A stretch of 64,000 nt of DNA from Aquarana catesbeiana (Eukaryota; Chordata; Amphibia; Anura; Ranidae). Made by a program: the position numbers and the translations under genes. This document shows, piece by piece, positions 43,943 through 56,140 of the stretch (positions are counted from its first letter, which is position 1; each line of letters begins with the position of its first letter). The stretch spans positions 689,912,708-689,976,707 of the forward strand of contig NC_133326.1 of NCBI RefSeq assembly GCF_042186555.1, in the 5' to 3' direction. Below the pieces are notes generated by a model. It saw only the letters and a program-made list of their open reading frames with translations, did not search any database and had not been told where the DNA came from.

Positions 43943-44326
43943 TCATGTTACTCCCTTACTCACCTCAAAATCAACATCAGAATCAAGTAATGTCTGTGCA
44001 TCCCCAAGAAGCAAGTGGCTGACGCTGTGTTCAAATAACTCAATTGATTCCTCAATGCATGATGCTGGGGCTATGGCAGGAGTAGCTGTGGACAAGGAGA
44101 AAGAATAAGCCACTCCGGCAGCTGCGGTGGACTGCACACTAGTGTCAGCTTGGGTCAGAGAGGATGAGGAGGATGAGGATGGTTTAGTAGGCCAGTCCAC
44201 CACCTCCTCTGCATGCTGTGGCTGGATAGCATGGGCAAATTCACTAAATAGAGACAAATGTGCTCTGCCTGAGGACAGACCATGACCACCTTTGCCTGTG
44301 GACACAAACGCTGCTAGACCCCTCAT
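43943..44326 (-). pseudogene. hAT transposase N-terminal fragment, segment B
   Basis: Paralogue of 14395-14778, 127 codons, with the same QPQHAEEVVDWPTKPSSSSS and ELFEHSVSHLLLGDAQ blocks. About a dozen residues differ from the A copy. No BED or catalytic domain. Confidence 0.8.
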
Positions 44327-45296
44327 AGTGGCATGGAAACATCTGCCTCTTCTTGTTGGCCTCCCTCTGGTTGTTACCCAAATTTAATAGAAACTGGGAA
44401 ATGTGTGATTGGATGCATTTTATAAAATGAAAAGTGGTGTTTGGTGCACTTTAAATTGAGGTCTGATGCTGACAAAAATGTAAAAACTATCATAAAAATA
44501 AAAAAGGGGGCACACCAGCGTAGCAGTCAGAAAAACTGTGGCTGACAATTTTTTAAAAAAGGGGGCAGGCAGGGGACAAAAAACAAAAACAATAAAAAAA
44601 CATGCACAACCAAAAAAAGGGGGGTATACAGCACTACATGTTAAAAACTGCACTACACCAACACACTATACTGACACTACACTATAATCACATTATACTG
44701 ACACACTACACTACACTGAAACACTATACTGACACACTATACTCACACTAAACTATACTGACACACAATACTGACACACCATATTCACTACACTATACTG
44801 ACACACTATAGTAAGTGAACACACTAACTCACTAGTAGCAAGCAGAGCCCTGCTCTATCTCCACTTCAACAACACACTGCAAAAGCTTCCTGTGGGAAGG
44901 AACATTTTATAGTGTGGGGTGGGGCTTTGAGCACTGAGCCCTGATTGGAGAAAGTCATCATCACTTTGTCCAATCAGGGCTCTGACAAGGCTCTGTGCCC
45001 TATTTGGCAAAGCCTTGCACCATGCACATGCCCACCGAGCATCCTGCATAATTGTGTGTTCGCCAAACGGTGTTTGGGCCAAACTTTTGCTTGGCTCGAA
45101 CGGTTCACCCAACTCTATTAGGCATCGGCATCCCCCCTCACCACCCCTTCACCCCCCTCACCTGAGCCCTCATTCATTCCAGCGCTGTGCACGTCTGCAG
45201 CTCTTCTCTTCCCTCACTTCTGGGTCTTGCTGGCTTTGCTGGGGTACCAGGAGCCATTGGCTCCCAGTGCTGTCAATCAAAGCCAGTGACTAGGGA

Positions 45297-47276
45297 GAAC
45301 GTAGAGACTTTACAAATACAGTCTGTTATTTTTAGTTCTCTGCATGATAATTGGAATAAGAATTAAAGTACTTACATGACAATTTTTGTAGCACCTAGGA
45401 TACAGATGATAATATTCCCACATAACAAATCCTCAGAGAAATACCTTTTGAGATAAAAAGAGAACTTGGGAAATCTTGCATTGAGAGGAAGAACTCAAAA
45501 ATCACAGCAAGGTGCAGATGTGACATCAGACCGCTGAGATCCCATCATACCTCTGCAGCTCAGAGAAAAGTAAGTCTAATTCAATGCTGTTCCTCTTCCA
45601 TAGGTACACATGACCAGTGTATCATTCAGCTTCTGTGAACCCAACACACATACAGTATGTACCAACACAATGCTGCAAAATGCTTGAAGTGAATTTGTCA
45701 AAAATGAAGCAAGATCAGTATTGTAGGGAAGACTGAGGGAATAAGACAGTTAATCTATGTTGTTTTTTAAAATCATCAGAAGATAAGCATGTCAAATACT
45801 TATAACCCTGAAAGCTTTGTACTGTAGCTAAATGCAAGGGGAAGCATGAAAGTTAAAGGGCTAACAGTATCATTCATCTTTGTATCTTAGGTTTACCTTG
45901 TAGAAGAAACTTTATCTGCAAGTAACCTAACCCAGGGTTTCCTCCACACTCTGTGGTGGGACAACAATTGACCTACTGGTATGTTTTGACAGGAGAACCA
46001 GGCAATCAAAAAAAATCTTTGTTTGCTTGGGTTTCCTCTTCCATAGAAGTAGGATAATTGGTGTCTCACTAAATGGGCATAGAATGTGGTGGAGACCTTG
46101 AGTTGTAAGCTTTTCTGGATACAAAAACTGATGAGAATAGTTCTACATACTGTATACTGTAAGTGTTGTGCACATAGACTCGAGCATGTAAATACTGAAC
46201 AAATTAATGTGCAGAATGTATTAACATACAGTAATTCAAATCCATGCTTTGCTGGATACCTTTCAGCCCCCTTCACCTTCAGTTTAAAAGGGTTTAATAC
46301 AACTTGTGTCAAGATAAATACAGCTACCACTCTATAATGCTAACACTTCCATTACACTCCATAGGCAGAATCCCGGATTGGAGCTGAAACTGCCTTCTTT
46401 GCTAGGATGAAAATGCTAGTAGATGCAGTACTGTGAGTAAGCTTTTCCCCCTAGGACAGGAAGTGTGTTACTGTCAGGAGATCAAAATAGGGATTTTAAA
46501 AACCTGAAAAAATAAAAACGAATGCAATCACCACATCTAGAGACTGGTAATCTTCAATACATTATACTTATGAGCTTGGGTTTAGATACATTTTAAGTTA
46601 TCTATAGCGTAAAAACAAGCAAAACATACCATAATTATACTTTTTTTTACCCTGTTCTTGGCCTTGTTCAAGCTTACACTTGTTATGGTGTATCTAAACC
46701 CAAATGCAAAAATGCAATATATTGCATCTTACAACCTGTGCCAATGGGATTTTGACTTGTGTTGATGGCATTGGTTTGACATCAATTTAGGACACTTCTA
46801 AGAGCATTCAAAATTTCTTTGGTTCCTGAAAGGGTAAGGATTGGATGCACATCCTGAATACCATGACCCCTGCAGGGGTTTACTGCCCAAACCTGGCCAG
46901 AATGACAGCACACCTCCTGAAGGGGGAGGAATTATGTGGACTTCTTGTGTGGTCATTGGATCAAGAACTCAACTCTAAGCCTGGGACAGGAATGAACGTT
47001 TATGACCTTTGACTCAAGGTTTCTTCAATGGGTGTAATTACCAACCACCAAGTCTGGACAAAAAGGGTCCTGGCATGAGAGATTCAGTGAAGATGGATGA
47101 GCATTAGACTAGAGGAGATCCTTTTGTCCCCTATCACCTCATTCCCCTTTCCCCCTCTCCTTATTTGTAACTGTAATGTATTTACATCCCTATTCATAAA
47201 TAAACCAAAACATTATTTTAGGAACTAGTAGCCCTTCATTAGAATCAAGACACCCTATATAGATCACATTTTACAC
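45297..47276. other. Duplicated non-coding stretch, no gene seen
   Basis: It matches 16260-19660 of segment A minus the A-specific MITEs and the extra 110-bp units. No gene or further repeat family recognised. Confidence 0.6.
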
Positions 47277-47699
47277 CTTGTGACTAGGGATGAGCTTCAT
47301 GTTCGAGTCGAACCCATGTTCGACTCGAACATCGGCTGTTCGATCGTTCGCCAAATTGCGAATGATATGGGCCGTTCGCGCCAAATTCGTGTGGCGCGTC
47401 ACGGCCCATAATTCACTGCGGCATCGCAGTGCATTGCTTGCTGATGATTGGCCAAGCATGCACTATGACCCGCATGCTTGGCCAATCACAGCGCCGCCTT
47501 AACAGAGAGCCATAATTGGCCAAAGCCAAGGAGGCTTTGGCCAATTATGGCTCAGGGGATTTAGTACACGCCCCACACTATATAAGGCCGCCTGCACGGC
47601 GGCCCTGTGCAGTGTGTTCCGGTGTGCTTAGAGAGAGAGAGAGACAGTGTCATTTCATTTGAGTTAGCTAGATTAGGCAGGACAGTCAGTCAGTTAGCT

Positions 47700-49500
47700 G
47701 CACTTAAAGTGTATTGTGTATATATATGCATCCCAGGTGTTGCATATATATATATATATACACTGTATTCAGTTTAGCTAGATCCGTTCCTGTTATCTTC
47801 TAGACTATTTACATTTAGTGCAGTGCGTCCTGCTCACAGTGTTCAGCTAGATCCGTTCCTGTTATATTCCTACTGACAGGCAGGCTTGTCTTGTTACAGT
47901 ATTTTGAAGAAAATTACTGGTGTTCTTTTGATCCTATTAGTGCCACAGTCAGGCAGCTAGACTATTTACAGTTAGTGCAGTGCGTCCTGCCCACAGTGTT
48001 CTGCTAAACCTACAAGTAAGTGGGGTGCGTCCACCTCACAGTGTTCAGCTAAACCTACAGGCTAGTGTGGTGCGTCCTGCTCACAGTGTTCAGCTAGATC
48101 CGTTTCTGTTATCTTCTTACTGACAGGCAGGCTTGTCTTGTTACAGTAAATACAGCTACCTGAAGAAAATTGCTGGTGTTCTTTTGATCCTATTAGTACC
48201 ACAGTCAGGCAGCTAGACTATTTACAGTTAGTGCAGTGCGTCCTGCTCACAGTGTTCTGCTAAACCTACAAGTTAGTGGGGTGCGTGCTGCTCACAGTGT
48301 TCAGCAAAACCTACAAGTTAGTGGGGTGCGTCCACCTCACAGTGTTCAGCTAAACCTACAAGCTAGTGGGGTGCGTCCTGCTCACAGTGTTCAGCTAGAT
48401 CCGTTCCTGTTATCTTCTTACTGACAGGCAGGCTTGTCTTGTTACAGTATTTTAAATAAAATTGCTGGTGTTCTTTTGATCCTATTAGTACCACAGTCAG
48501 GCAGCTAGACTATTTACAGTTAGTGCAGTGCGTCCTGCTCACAGTGTTCTGCTAAACCTACAAGTTAGTGGGGTGCGTCCTGCTCACAGTGTTCAGCTAA
48601 ACCTACAAGTTAGTGGGGTGTGTCCACCTCACAGTGTTCAGCTAAACCTACAAGCTAGTGGGGTGCGTCCTGCTCACAGTGTTCAGCTAGATCCGTTCCT
48701 GTTATCTTCTTACTGACAGGCAGGCTTGTCTTGTTACAGTATTTTAAAGAAAATTACTGATGTTCTTTTGATCCTATTAGTACCACAGTCAGGCAGCTAG
48801 ACTATTTACAGTTAGTGCAGTGCGTCCTGCTCACAGTGTTCTGCTAAACCTACAAGTTAGTGGGGTGCGTCCTGCTCACAGTGTTCAGCTAAACCTACAA
48901 GTTAGTGGGGTGCGTCCACCTCACAGTGTTCAGCTAAACCTACAAGCTAGTGTGGTGCGTCCTGCTCACAGTGTTCAGCTAGATCCGTTTCTGTTATCTT
49001 CTTACTGACAGGCAGGCTTGTCTTGTTACAGTAAATACAGCTACCTGAAGAAAATTGCTGGTGTTCTTTTGATCCTATTAGTACCACAGTCAGGCAGCTA
49101 GACTATTTACAGTTAGTGCAGTGCGTCCTGCTCACAGTGTTCTGCTAAACCTACAAGTTAGTGGGGTGCGTGCTGCTCACAGTGTTCAGCAAAACCTACA
49201 AGTTAGTGGGGTGCGTCCACCTCACAGTGTTCAGCTAAACCTACAAGCTAGTGGGGTGCGTCCTGCTCACAGTGTTCAGCTAGATCCGTTCCTGTTATCT
49301 TCTTACTGACAGGCAGGCTTGTCTTGTTACAGTATTTTAAATAAAATTGCTGGTGTTCTTTTGATCCTATTAGTACCACAGTCAGGCAGCTAGACTATTT
49401 ACAGTTAGTGCAGTGCGTCCTGCTCACAGTGTTCTGCTAAACCTACAAGTTAGTGGGGTGCGTCCACCTCACAGTGTTCAGCTAAAGCTACCTGTAGAAG
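47700..49500. repeat. Higher-order tandem repeat in the hAT 5' region
   Basis: Basic units of about 47 bp (gtggggtgcgtcc ... cacagtgttcagctaaacctacaag) are grouped into a larger unit that also holds the spacer ttcttttgatcctattag ... caggcagctagactattt. Equivalent points lie at 48236, 48528, 48820, 49121 and 49413, giving periods of 292, 292, 301 and 292 bp, with a related earlier unit near 47970. Short open frames repeat with the same period and are not genes. The array could be part of the promoter or transposase-binding region. Confidence 0.93.
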
Positions 49501-49556
49501 GTTGGTGGTGTTCTCATACTACAGGCAGGCAGTTGATTTTGCTAGCTGCAGTATCA

Positions 49557-49600
<44 letters not shown>
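49557..49600. repeat. (TA)n microsatellite in hAT
   Basis: About 22 TA units, 30 bp upstream of the transposase start codon. The homologous tract in copy 1 is at 2401-2519. Confidence 0.95.
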
Positions 49601-49603
<3 letters not shown>

Positions 49604-49630
49604 AGCTTAGTGCAGCTACAGGCCATTAGT

Positions 49631-52600
49631 ATGTCTGGAAGGCCAAGAAGGAGAGGCAGACAGTCACAAGCCAATAAGAGAGGGCAAGCAGGCTCTGTGT
49701 CTAGTGCTGGTCGTGGAGACGGTGCATCCTCATCAGCACGTGGCCATGGGACACGCTTGGCCTTTTTTTCGGCAGCTGGCCATGTTGAGCCGCAACATGC
49801 GGAAGACTTGGTCGAGTGGATGACCAAGCCGTCCTCATCCTCCTCATCCTCTCTCACCCATGCCCAGGGTACTTTGTCTGGCAAAGCAGCGGCCTCTTCC
49901 CTCGGCTCAATGTCATCAGTGACTCCTTCCCTAGCCCCACCATGTCCTCCTGAGGAGTCCCTCGAACTGTTTGACCACAGTGTTGGGTACATGCTCCAGG
50001 AGGATGCCCAGCGTTTGGAAGGCTCTGATGATGATACTGAGCTCGATGAAGGCAGTAACCCGAGCACGGACAGAGGGGGTGCCCAAGAAGGACAGTAATC
50101 TGGCAGTCATGCTCCCCCTGCTGCAGCATACTGCCAGGTTTGCTCCAGTGATGAGGAGGGAGGGGATGATGAGGTCACTGACTCAACGTGGGTGCCTGAT
50201 AGGAGAGAAGAGGAGGAGGAGGCGGCACATCACCAACGAGGCAGGATGCCCTCCAGGGGCCAGCCTAAGGGCAGCACATTGACTGCATCACACCCCAAAG
50301 CTCCACATGTGCAGGGCGCTGCAGTCTCTGCGCGTTATTCAAAAAGTTCTTTGGTGTGGGCCTTTTTTGAGACGAGTGCATCAGATCACACCGCTGCTAT
50401 TTGCAACATATGTCTCGAACGTATCTCGCGTGGCCAAAACATCTCCCGCTTGGGTACCACATGCTTGACCAGACATATGTTGACCTGCCATGCAGTTCGT
50501 TGGCAAGCGTATCTAAAAGACCCACACCAAAGAACAAAGAGGACCTCTGCTTGCTCCTCATCAGCTGAGATTTCCAACCCCACTAGACCTTCAGTCCTCT
50601 CTGAGACCTGCACTGAGAGGAATGAAGGTGTAGAATTAGGTGTGTCACAGCCACGTACTTGTGGGCAATCTTATTTTGGTACACCGACGTCAGATTGTAC
50701 CAGGCAAATTTCCCTGCCCCAGCTGCTGCACCGCCGAAAGAAGTTTGCTCCTAGCCATCCACATGCCCAGCGGTTGAATGCTAGCTTGGCAAAATTGCTA
50801 GCACTTCAACTGCTGCCTTTTCAGTTGGTAGACTCTGCCCCCTTCCGTGAGTTTGTGGAATGTGCAGTTCCTCAGTGGCAGGTACCCAAACGCCACTTTT
50901 TCTCATGGAAGGCGATTCCGGCTCTCTACCAGCATGTGGAAGGCAATGTCCATGCCTCGCTGGACAGGGCGGTCAGCGGTAAGGTGCATATTACCGCTGA
51001 CTCATGGTCCAGCAGGCATGGACAGGGACGTTACCTAAGTTTCACGGCGCATTGGGTGACTCTGCTGGCAGCTGGGAAGGATGCAGGACAAGGTGCAGTA
51101 GTGTTAGAGGTTGTCCCGCCACCACGCCTCCAAAATGCTAATGATTGTGACACACCTCTCTCCTCCACCCCCTCCTCTTCTTCTTCCTCCATGGCCTCTT
51201 CCTCGGAACCAGCGGTGCTCCGTAGTCGTTCAAGGGGCTACGCAAGTACGCAGGCCAAAAGATGCCATGCGGTGCTTGAGCTGGTGTGCTTGGGGGACAG
51301 GAGCCACACTGGGGCAGAGGTTCTGTCAGCTCTGCAGGGGCAGGTTCAGAGGTGGTTGACGCCACGCCAACTTAAGGCAGGAATGGTGGTTTGCGACAAT
51401 GGCACCAACCTCCTCTCTGCCCTCCGACAGGGACAAATGACCCATGTGCCCTGTTTGGCTCACGTCCTTAACTTGGTGGTGCAGCGGTTCTTGGGCAGGT
51501 ACCCGGGCTTACAGGATGTCCTGAGGCAGGCCAGGAAAGTCTGTGTGCATTTCCGCCGGTCATATAATGCCAGTGCTCGGCTGACGGACCTCCAAAAGGA
51601 GTTTAACCTGCCCAAGAACCGCCTAATCTGTGACATGCCCACCAGGTGGAACTCAACGTTGGCCATGCTGCAGCGGCTGCACACGCAGCAGAGGGCCATC
51701 AATGAGTACCTGTGCGACTATGGCACCAGGACAGGGTCAGGGGAGCTTGGTTTTTTTTCCCCACGCCAGTGGGCCATGATCAGGGATGCATGCACTGTCC
51801 TGTCACCATTTGAGGAGGCCACGAGGATGGTGAGCAGTGACAGTGCATGCATCAGTGACACTGTCCCCCTTGTCCACCTGTTGGAGCACACGCTGCGTGG
51901 AATAATGGACAGGGCACTTGAGGCAGAACAGAGGCAGGAAGAGGAGGACTTCCTTAGCTCTCAAGGCCCCCTTTATCCAGACAGTGTTCCTGCGTGCCCG
52001 CCGATCACACAGGAAGAGGACGAGGAGGAAGAGGAAGAGGAGGAGGAGGAAGATTGTGTCAGTATGGAGGTGGAGCCTGGCACTCAGCATCAGCAGCAGT
52101 CTTTAAGGGATCAGTCCCAAGAAACACATGGATTTGTACGTGGCTGGGAGGAGGTGGCTGCGGACCATGTCGTCCTTAGTGACCCAGAGGACTCCGGACC
52201 GAATGCCTCAGCAAACCTACGCTGCATGGCCTCCCTGATCCTGCAAAGCCTGCGTAAGGATCCTCGTGGTATCAAGGAGAAGGACCAATACTGGCTGGCA
52301 ACCCTCCTTGATCCACGTTACAAGGGTAAGGTTGCGGACCTTATCTTGCCATCGCAGAGGGAGCAGAGGATGAAACATCTTCGGGAGGCCTTGCAGAAAG
52401 GTCTGTGCAACGCGTTCCCAGAGACTGGGAGGTTACAAACTCCTGTTTCTGGACAACGTGTTGCTGAGGCTTCGGTCAGTCAAAGAAGGAGCGGTGGAGA
52501 AGGTGGCCGTCTGACCAATGCGTTCAGACAATTTTTTGGTCCGCAGCCCCAAGGTATGATTGGTTCCAGCAACCATCGCCAGCGTCTGTTTTACATGGTG

Positions 52601-52897
52601 CAGGAATACCTAGGGGCAAGATCAGACTTGGACACCTTTCCCACCGAAAATCCTCTGGGTTACTGGGTCTTGAGGATGGATCACTGGCCAGAGCTTGCAC
52701 AGTATGCAATTGAGCTACTGGCCTGTCCTGCATCCAGCGTTCTTTCGGAACGCACATTCAGTGCTGCTGGAGGCGTGGTAACCGATCACAGGGTGCGTCT
52801 GTCCACTGACTCGGTCGATCGACTGACCTTCATAAAAATGAATGAGTCTTGGATCACCACCAGCTACCAAGCACCTGATGCTGATGTAACCGAATAA
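49631..52897 (+). pseudogene. hAT transposase with BED finger, one in-frame stop
   Basis: A single frame of 1088 codons is open apart from TAA at 50096-50098 (codon 156). Copy 1 has CAT at that place, so the stop is a lesion of this copy. Residues 1-160 are basic at the start (RPRRRGRQ), then rich in Ser and acidic residues. A BED zinc finger has Cys258, Cys261, His282 and His287. The RNase-H-like catalytic core shows TADSWSS (Asp about 457), VCDNGTNLL (Asp about 589), CLAHVLNL and TRWNS (about 672). An acidic insertion lies at about 800-815, then YWLATLLDPRYKG. The C-terminal hAT dimerisation domain includes ELLACPASSVLSERTFSAAGG. The protein would cut the element out and insert it with 8-bp duplications. 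Translation could only start downstream of the stop, for example at 50192, which retains the BED finger. Confidence 0.93.
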
Positions 52898-54291
52898 TTT
52901 TTTTTGAAATCTCAGATCCCTTCAAAGACTGCCTATGCTGATGCTGAGTGACTATTCCTCAGTAATTATCCTCTTCCTCCTCAATCATCACGCTGATAGC
53001 TTGTAAGAGCATTTTTGGTTCTGGGCGCCACCACCAGTGCCTAAGGCACAATTTTTCAGCCCCTGTTTAACAGGGGCGTGTAATTACGATTTTTGATGTA
53101 ATACTTTGCAGCAGGGCTCGTTCCTGCATTCCAACTAGAGTGTCTGTGAGGGGTTGCAGTGTTGTGGCACCAGCACCAGTGCCTAAGGCCTAATTTTTCA
53201 GCTCCTGTTCAACAGGGGCATGTCATTACATTTCTTGATCTAATATTTCACAGCAGAGCCCTGTGAGGGCTTACAGTGTTGTGGCCACAGCAACACCTAA
53301 GGCTCAAATTTCTGCTGAGTATATAGGGCAGGACCCTACTTTCAAACAACTAACTTACAAACGACTCCTACTTGCAAACGGAAGGAGACAACAGGAAGTG
53401 AGAATAAATCTACCCCTAGGAAGGGAAATTCTCTCCTGTAAGAGTTAATATGGGAAAAACATTTCTCCTTTCCACTGACGCTTTCCAATCCATTGGGACA
53501 AAAAGTGAGGTGAAATCTTCTGAAGAGGAGGAAAGACAGCAAAACAAATGTCACAGGGGTGATAACCCTTCCCTATGTTTTCCAAAAAGCTTAAAAAAGA
53601 TTTTTTGGCTGGAGCTAAACACGTTAAAAATGTACCCGTTCAAAATTACAAAGAGATTCTACTTAACAACAAACCTACAGCCTGTATACTGCTGTTCAGA
53701 GTATATAGGGCCTGGTGGCCCCACACCTTTCCTTATTTTAATTTGGGTGTGGGGTTCCCCTTAATATCCATACAAGACCCAAAGGGCCTGGTAATGGACT
53801 GGGGGGTACCCATGCCGTTTGTCTCACTGATTTTCATCCATATTGCCAGGACCCAACATTACATTAAACCCGCAAGCAGTTTTAAATGAGATTTTTTCCT
53901 TTAAAAATGACATTTGGTGCAGGGACTGTTCTAAACACGGGAAACACACGTCACTTTACAGGCATACTATAGACACCCCTCAGGTACGATATTTAAAGGA
54001 ATATTTCACTTTTTTTTTTTTTACTTTAAGCATCATTAAAATCACTGCTCCCGAAAAAACGGCCGTTTTTAAAAGTTTTTTTTGCATTGATACATGTCCC
54101 CTGGGGTAGGACCCGGGTCCCCAAACCCTTTTTAGGACAATACCATGCAAATTAGCCTTTAAAATGAGCACTTTTGATTTCGAACGTTCGAGTCCCATAG
54201 ACGTCAATGGGGTTCTAACGTTCGTGCGAACTTTCGGTCCGTTCGCAGGTTCTGGTGCGAACCGAACCGGGGGGTGTTCGGCTCATCCCTA
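52898..54291. other. 3' non-coding region of the hAT
   Basis: It contains about two and a half degenerate copies of a ~140-bp unit (caccagtgcctaaggc ... caggggc; starts near 53030, 53170 and 53280). It then shares stretches with the right part of the foldback hAT (31060-31520), such as gttttaaatga...cctttaaaaatgacatt and the last ~100 bp. No gene. Confidence 0.75.
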
Positions 54292-54299
54292 CTTGTGAC

Positions 54300-55050
54300 A
54301 ACATTGGTGCTTGATGATTAGCCCTGCACTTTCACATGAAATGAGTTACATGCCCTTCCATAACTGGAAGTGTTAGGTATATTTTCTTCAATATGAAGGA
54401 AATCAGTGGGGGAATGAAGGATAGGTGAGAATGAAAGTCTAGGGGGTTGAGAGTGGAATACATTAAATCTGTTTGCTGTTTACTTTGCAAAATGGCTCCT
54501 TAGGCCGGTCATACTTTAACCAAATGTCTTTCCTTCAACCATGGGTTTAAAGAAAGAAAATTGCTTGATTCCTCCATCACCACATTCAGTGTTGATGGTG
54601 AAATCCCTCTGTGACGGACCGCCTGGCACCCCGCCTGGGTGCCTCCGTCAAGATACAGCTTCCTCCATTCTGCAACCAAGAACAAGGTATTCTATAGCTT
54701 AGAAGTGCACCCAAGAACTAGACGACACTAGCTGAGGTGAAAACAGAAACTCACTTTATTGTAAATTCACAGAGAATTTATACCACACACAATCAGATAA
54801 CAGCTTGATCACATTATCCTAAACAATGAAAACTTTAAACAGTAATATCATCAGAGCATCTAACAGTACATCTAATGAATAGCTAGCAGCTAACAGTAAC
54901 CTAATGAAACAGTGATCTAATTAACATTAAGCTAATCAACAGCCAGGCACTCAGGCAAGCTTTAATTAGTCAGGGAGTGCCCATCCCAGACAGCCCGGCA
55001 ACAAATCTACAGCCCTGAATACACAAAGTACATTACACATGCTGTCTTTC
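54300..55050. other. Duplicated non-coding stretch, no gene seen
   Basis: It matches 19661-20395 of segment A with few differences, including the tgtgacggaccgcctggcac block at 54611. Confidence 0.6.
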
Positions 55051-55054
55051 AGAT

Positions 55055-55371
55055 GTTTGGCTTTCACTTGTGTAATTTGTCCATTGAAAAGTCATCATAA
55101 GACAAAACAGTGTTCCAGAAGTCTGAATAAGTGGAATTAATTTATCTTCATAGATTTCTTGAGGGAGATTGTTGATAAATATTTCTGTCCCAAGCGGAGG
55201 AGCTTCTCCAACTCAGTCTGCAGGAGGGCAACCATATTTCTTCTGACCATTAACCTGTACAAGATAAATATTACACCTTTCCATCCATTCCAGAAGGGAA
55301 GATTTTTTGTCCTTATTCTGAGAATTAATCCAAGCCTCGCTCTCAGTGTTCATCACATTTTTGTCCATCAT
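55055..55371 (-). pseudogene. DND1-like (dead end) N-terminal pseudogene fragment
   Basis: On the minus strand a Met codon at 55371 starts about 53 readable codons that include SLLEWMERCNIYLVQVNGQK and KYGCPPAD, then TGA at the place of the conserved Trp of the PPPGW block. The same frame continues after the stop: APPLGTEIFINNLPQEIYED, KLIPL, and LMMTF. This order (LVQVNGQ.KYG, E.FI..LPQ..YE..LIPL, LMMTF) is that of the N-terminus and first RRM of dead end protein 1, a germ-cell RNA-binding protein. The relatives A1CF, RBM46 and SYNCRIP share parts, but LVQVNGQ and LIPL fit DND1 best. The similarity stops after LMMTF and a stop follows near 55050. There is no visible intron between N-terminus and RRM. 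Whether it is a processed or partial duplicated copy is unknown. Confidence 0.7.
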
Positions 55372-56140
55372 TAGAGAATGATCTGCTCTCTCCACAGGAT
55401 CAGAGGCTGAACTGAACTCTTTTCCATGCTCTGACTGGGAGAAGCAGACAAAATCCCCATGGGCCATAATCGGTGGGTAGAAGGGTAGCCCATTATCCCC
55501 TCCAAAAAAAAATTTCTGGTTGGGTCTGTAACACTCTCCAGTGGAGCTCTTGTATTCTTTCTGAGAGTGGAAGGTTTTCCCGCTGTCTGAAAACAATGAT
55601 CACTGCTTGAGGATTATAGTCGCTGGTAGTGAGCAATGAAAAATAATTAGCAGGCTGGTTAGGCAGGCTGGTTATACTGAAGTCGATCAATGGATCATTT
55701 TTTTCTGTCCCTTCTGTTATTTTGTTACCTGAATGTCCCTTTTGCCCATCCTATACCCAATATTCTCCTCCGGTGTGTCCCACTGTTGCCTGCGAAATCA
55801 CCTCTCACTATTATGGCATAGTAAGAGTGTGGCATGTGTTCAAAACTTGTGTGCTCCTTCATCAGGCTAACAAGATTTTTAATAACATTACATCACAATA
55901 TGGCTTGCATAGCAATTGTATATTCTATAAATAATATTCTATATTATTATTTTTTTGATTTGCTATTCATTTTTCATAGAAATAGAGTTAACCTTTATTT
56001 CCACTTTATATGATTTTACAAAAGGCGTTCATGATACAAAATTCTTGTGTTATTAAAGATACTACATTAAAAGGTTTGAACAAGAACACAACAGAAGGAT
56101 GACCATTTTTGTGTTCTTCTGGTGACTCTTTCTTGAAGAC
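55372..56140. other. Region between the DND1-like fragment and the olfactory receptor
   Basis: Partly matched at 20478-21440. Minus-strand frames (55372-55690) have no recognised domain and may be former untranslated sequence of the DND1-like fragment. The last ~300 bp are conserved with segment A up to the receptor start. Confidence 0.5.

Larger units (their letters stand above)
42912..45120 (-). mobile_element. Second hAT-family remnant, segment B
   Basis: Paralogue of 13766-15718, containing an inserted Harbinger-like MITE (43324-43769) and a shorter cacactatactga array (44655-44815). It ends near 45120 at acccaactctatta. Confidence 0.7.
47285..54291 (+). mobile_element. Complete 7.0-kb hAT transposon with 8-bp TSD (segment B only)
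   Basis: The left end tagggatgagcttcatgttc and the inverted right end (tagggatgagccgaacac) share TAGGGATGAGC and then diverge. The octamer cttgtgac flanks it at 47277-47284 and 54292-54299. Segment A has the empty site at about 19653-19660. Inside, in order: a 5' region with a GTTCG-rich subterminal part, a higher-order tandem array (47700-49500), a (TA)n tract, a near-intact transposase (49631-52897) and a 1.4-kb 3' region with a degenerate ~140-bp repeat. Its position in only one segment shows it moved after the duplication. Confidence 0.95.

Noticed and set aside
48236..49610. Five similar 62-65-codon open frames spaced about 292 bp
   Set aside because: Produced by the periodic hAT leader array. 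They are copies of the same non-coding unit.
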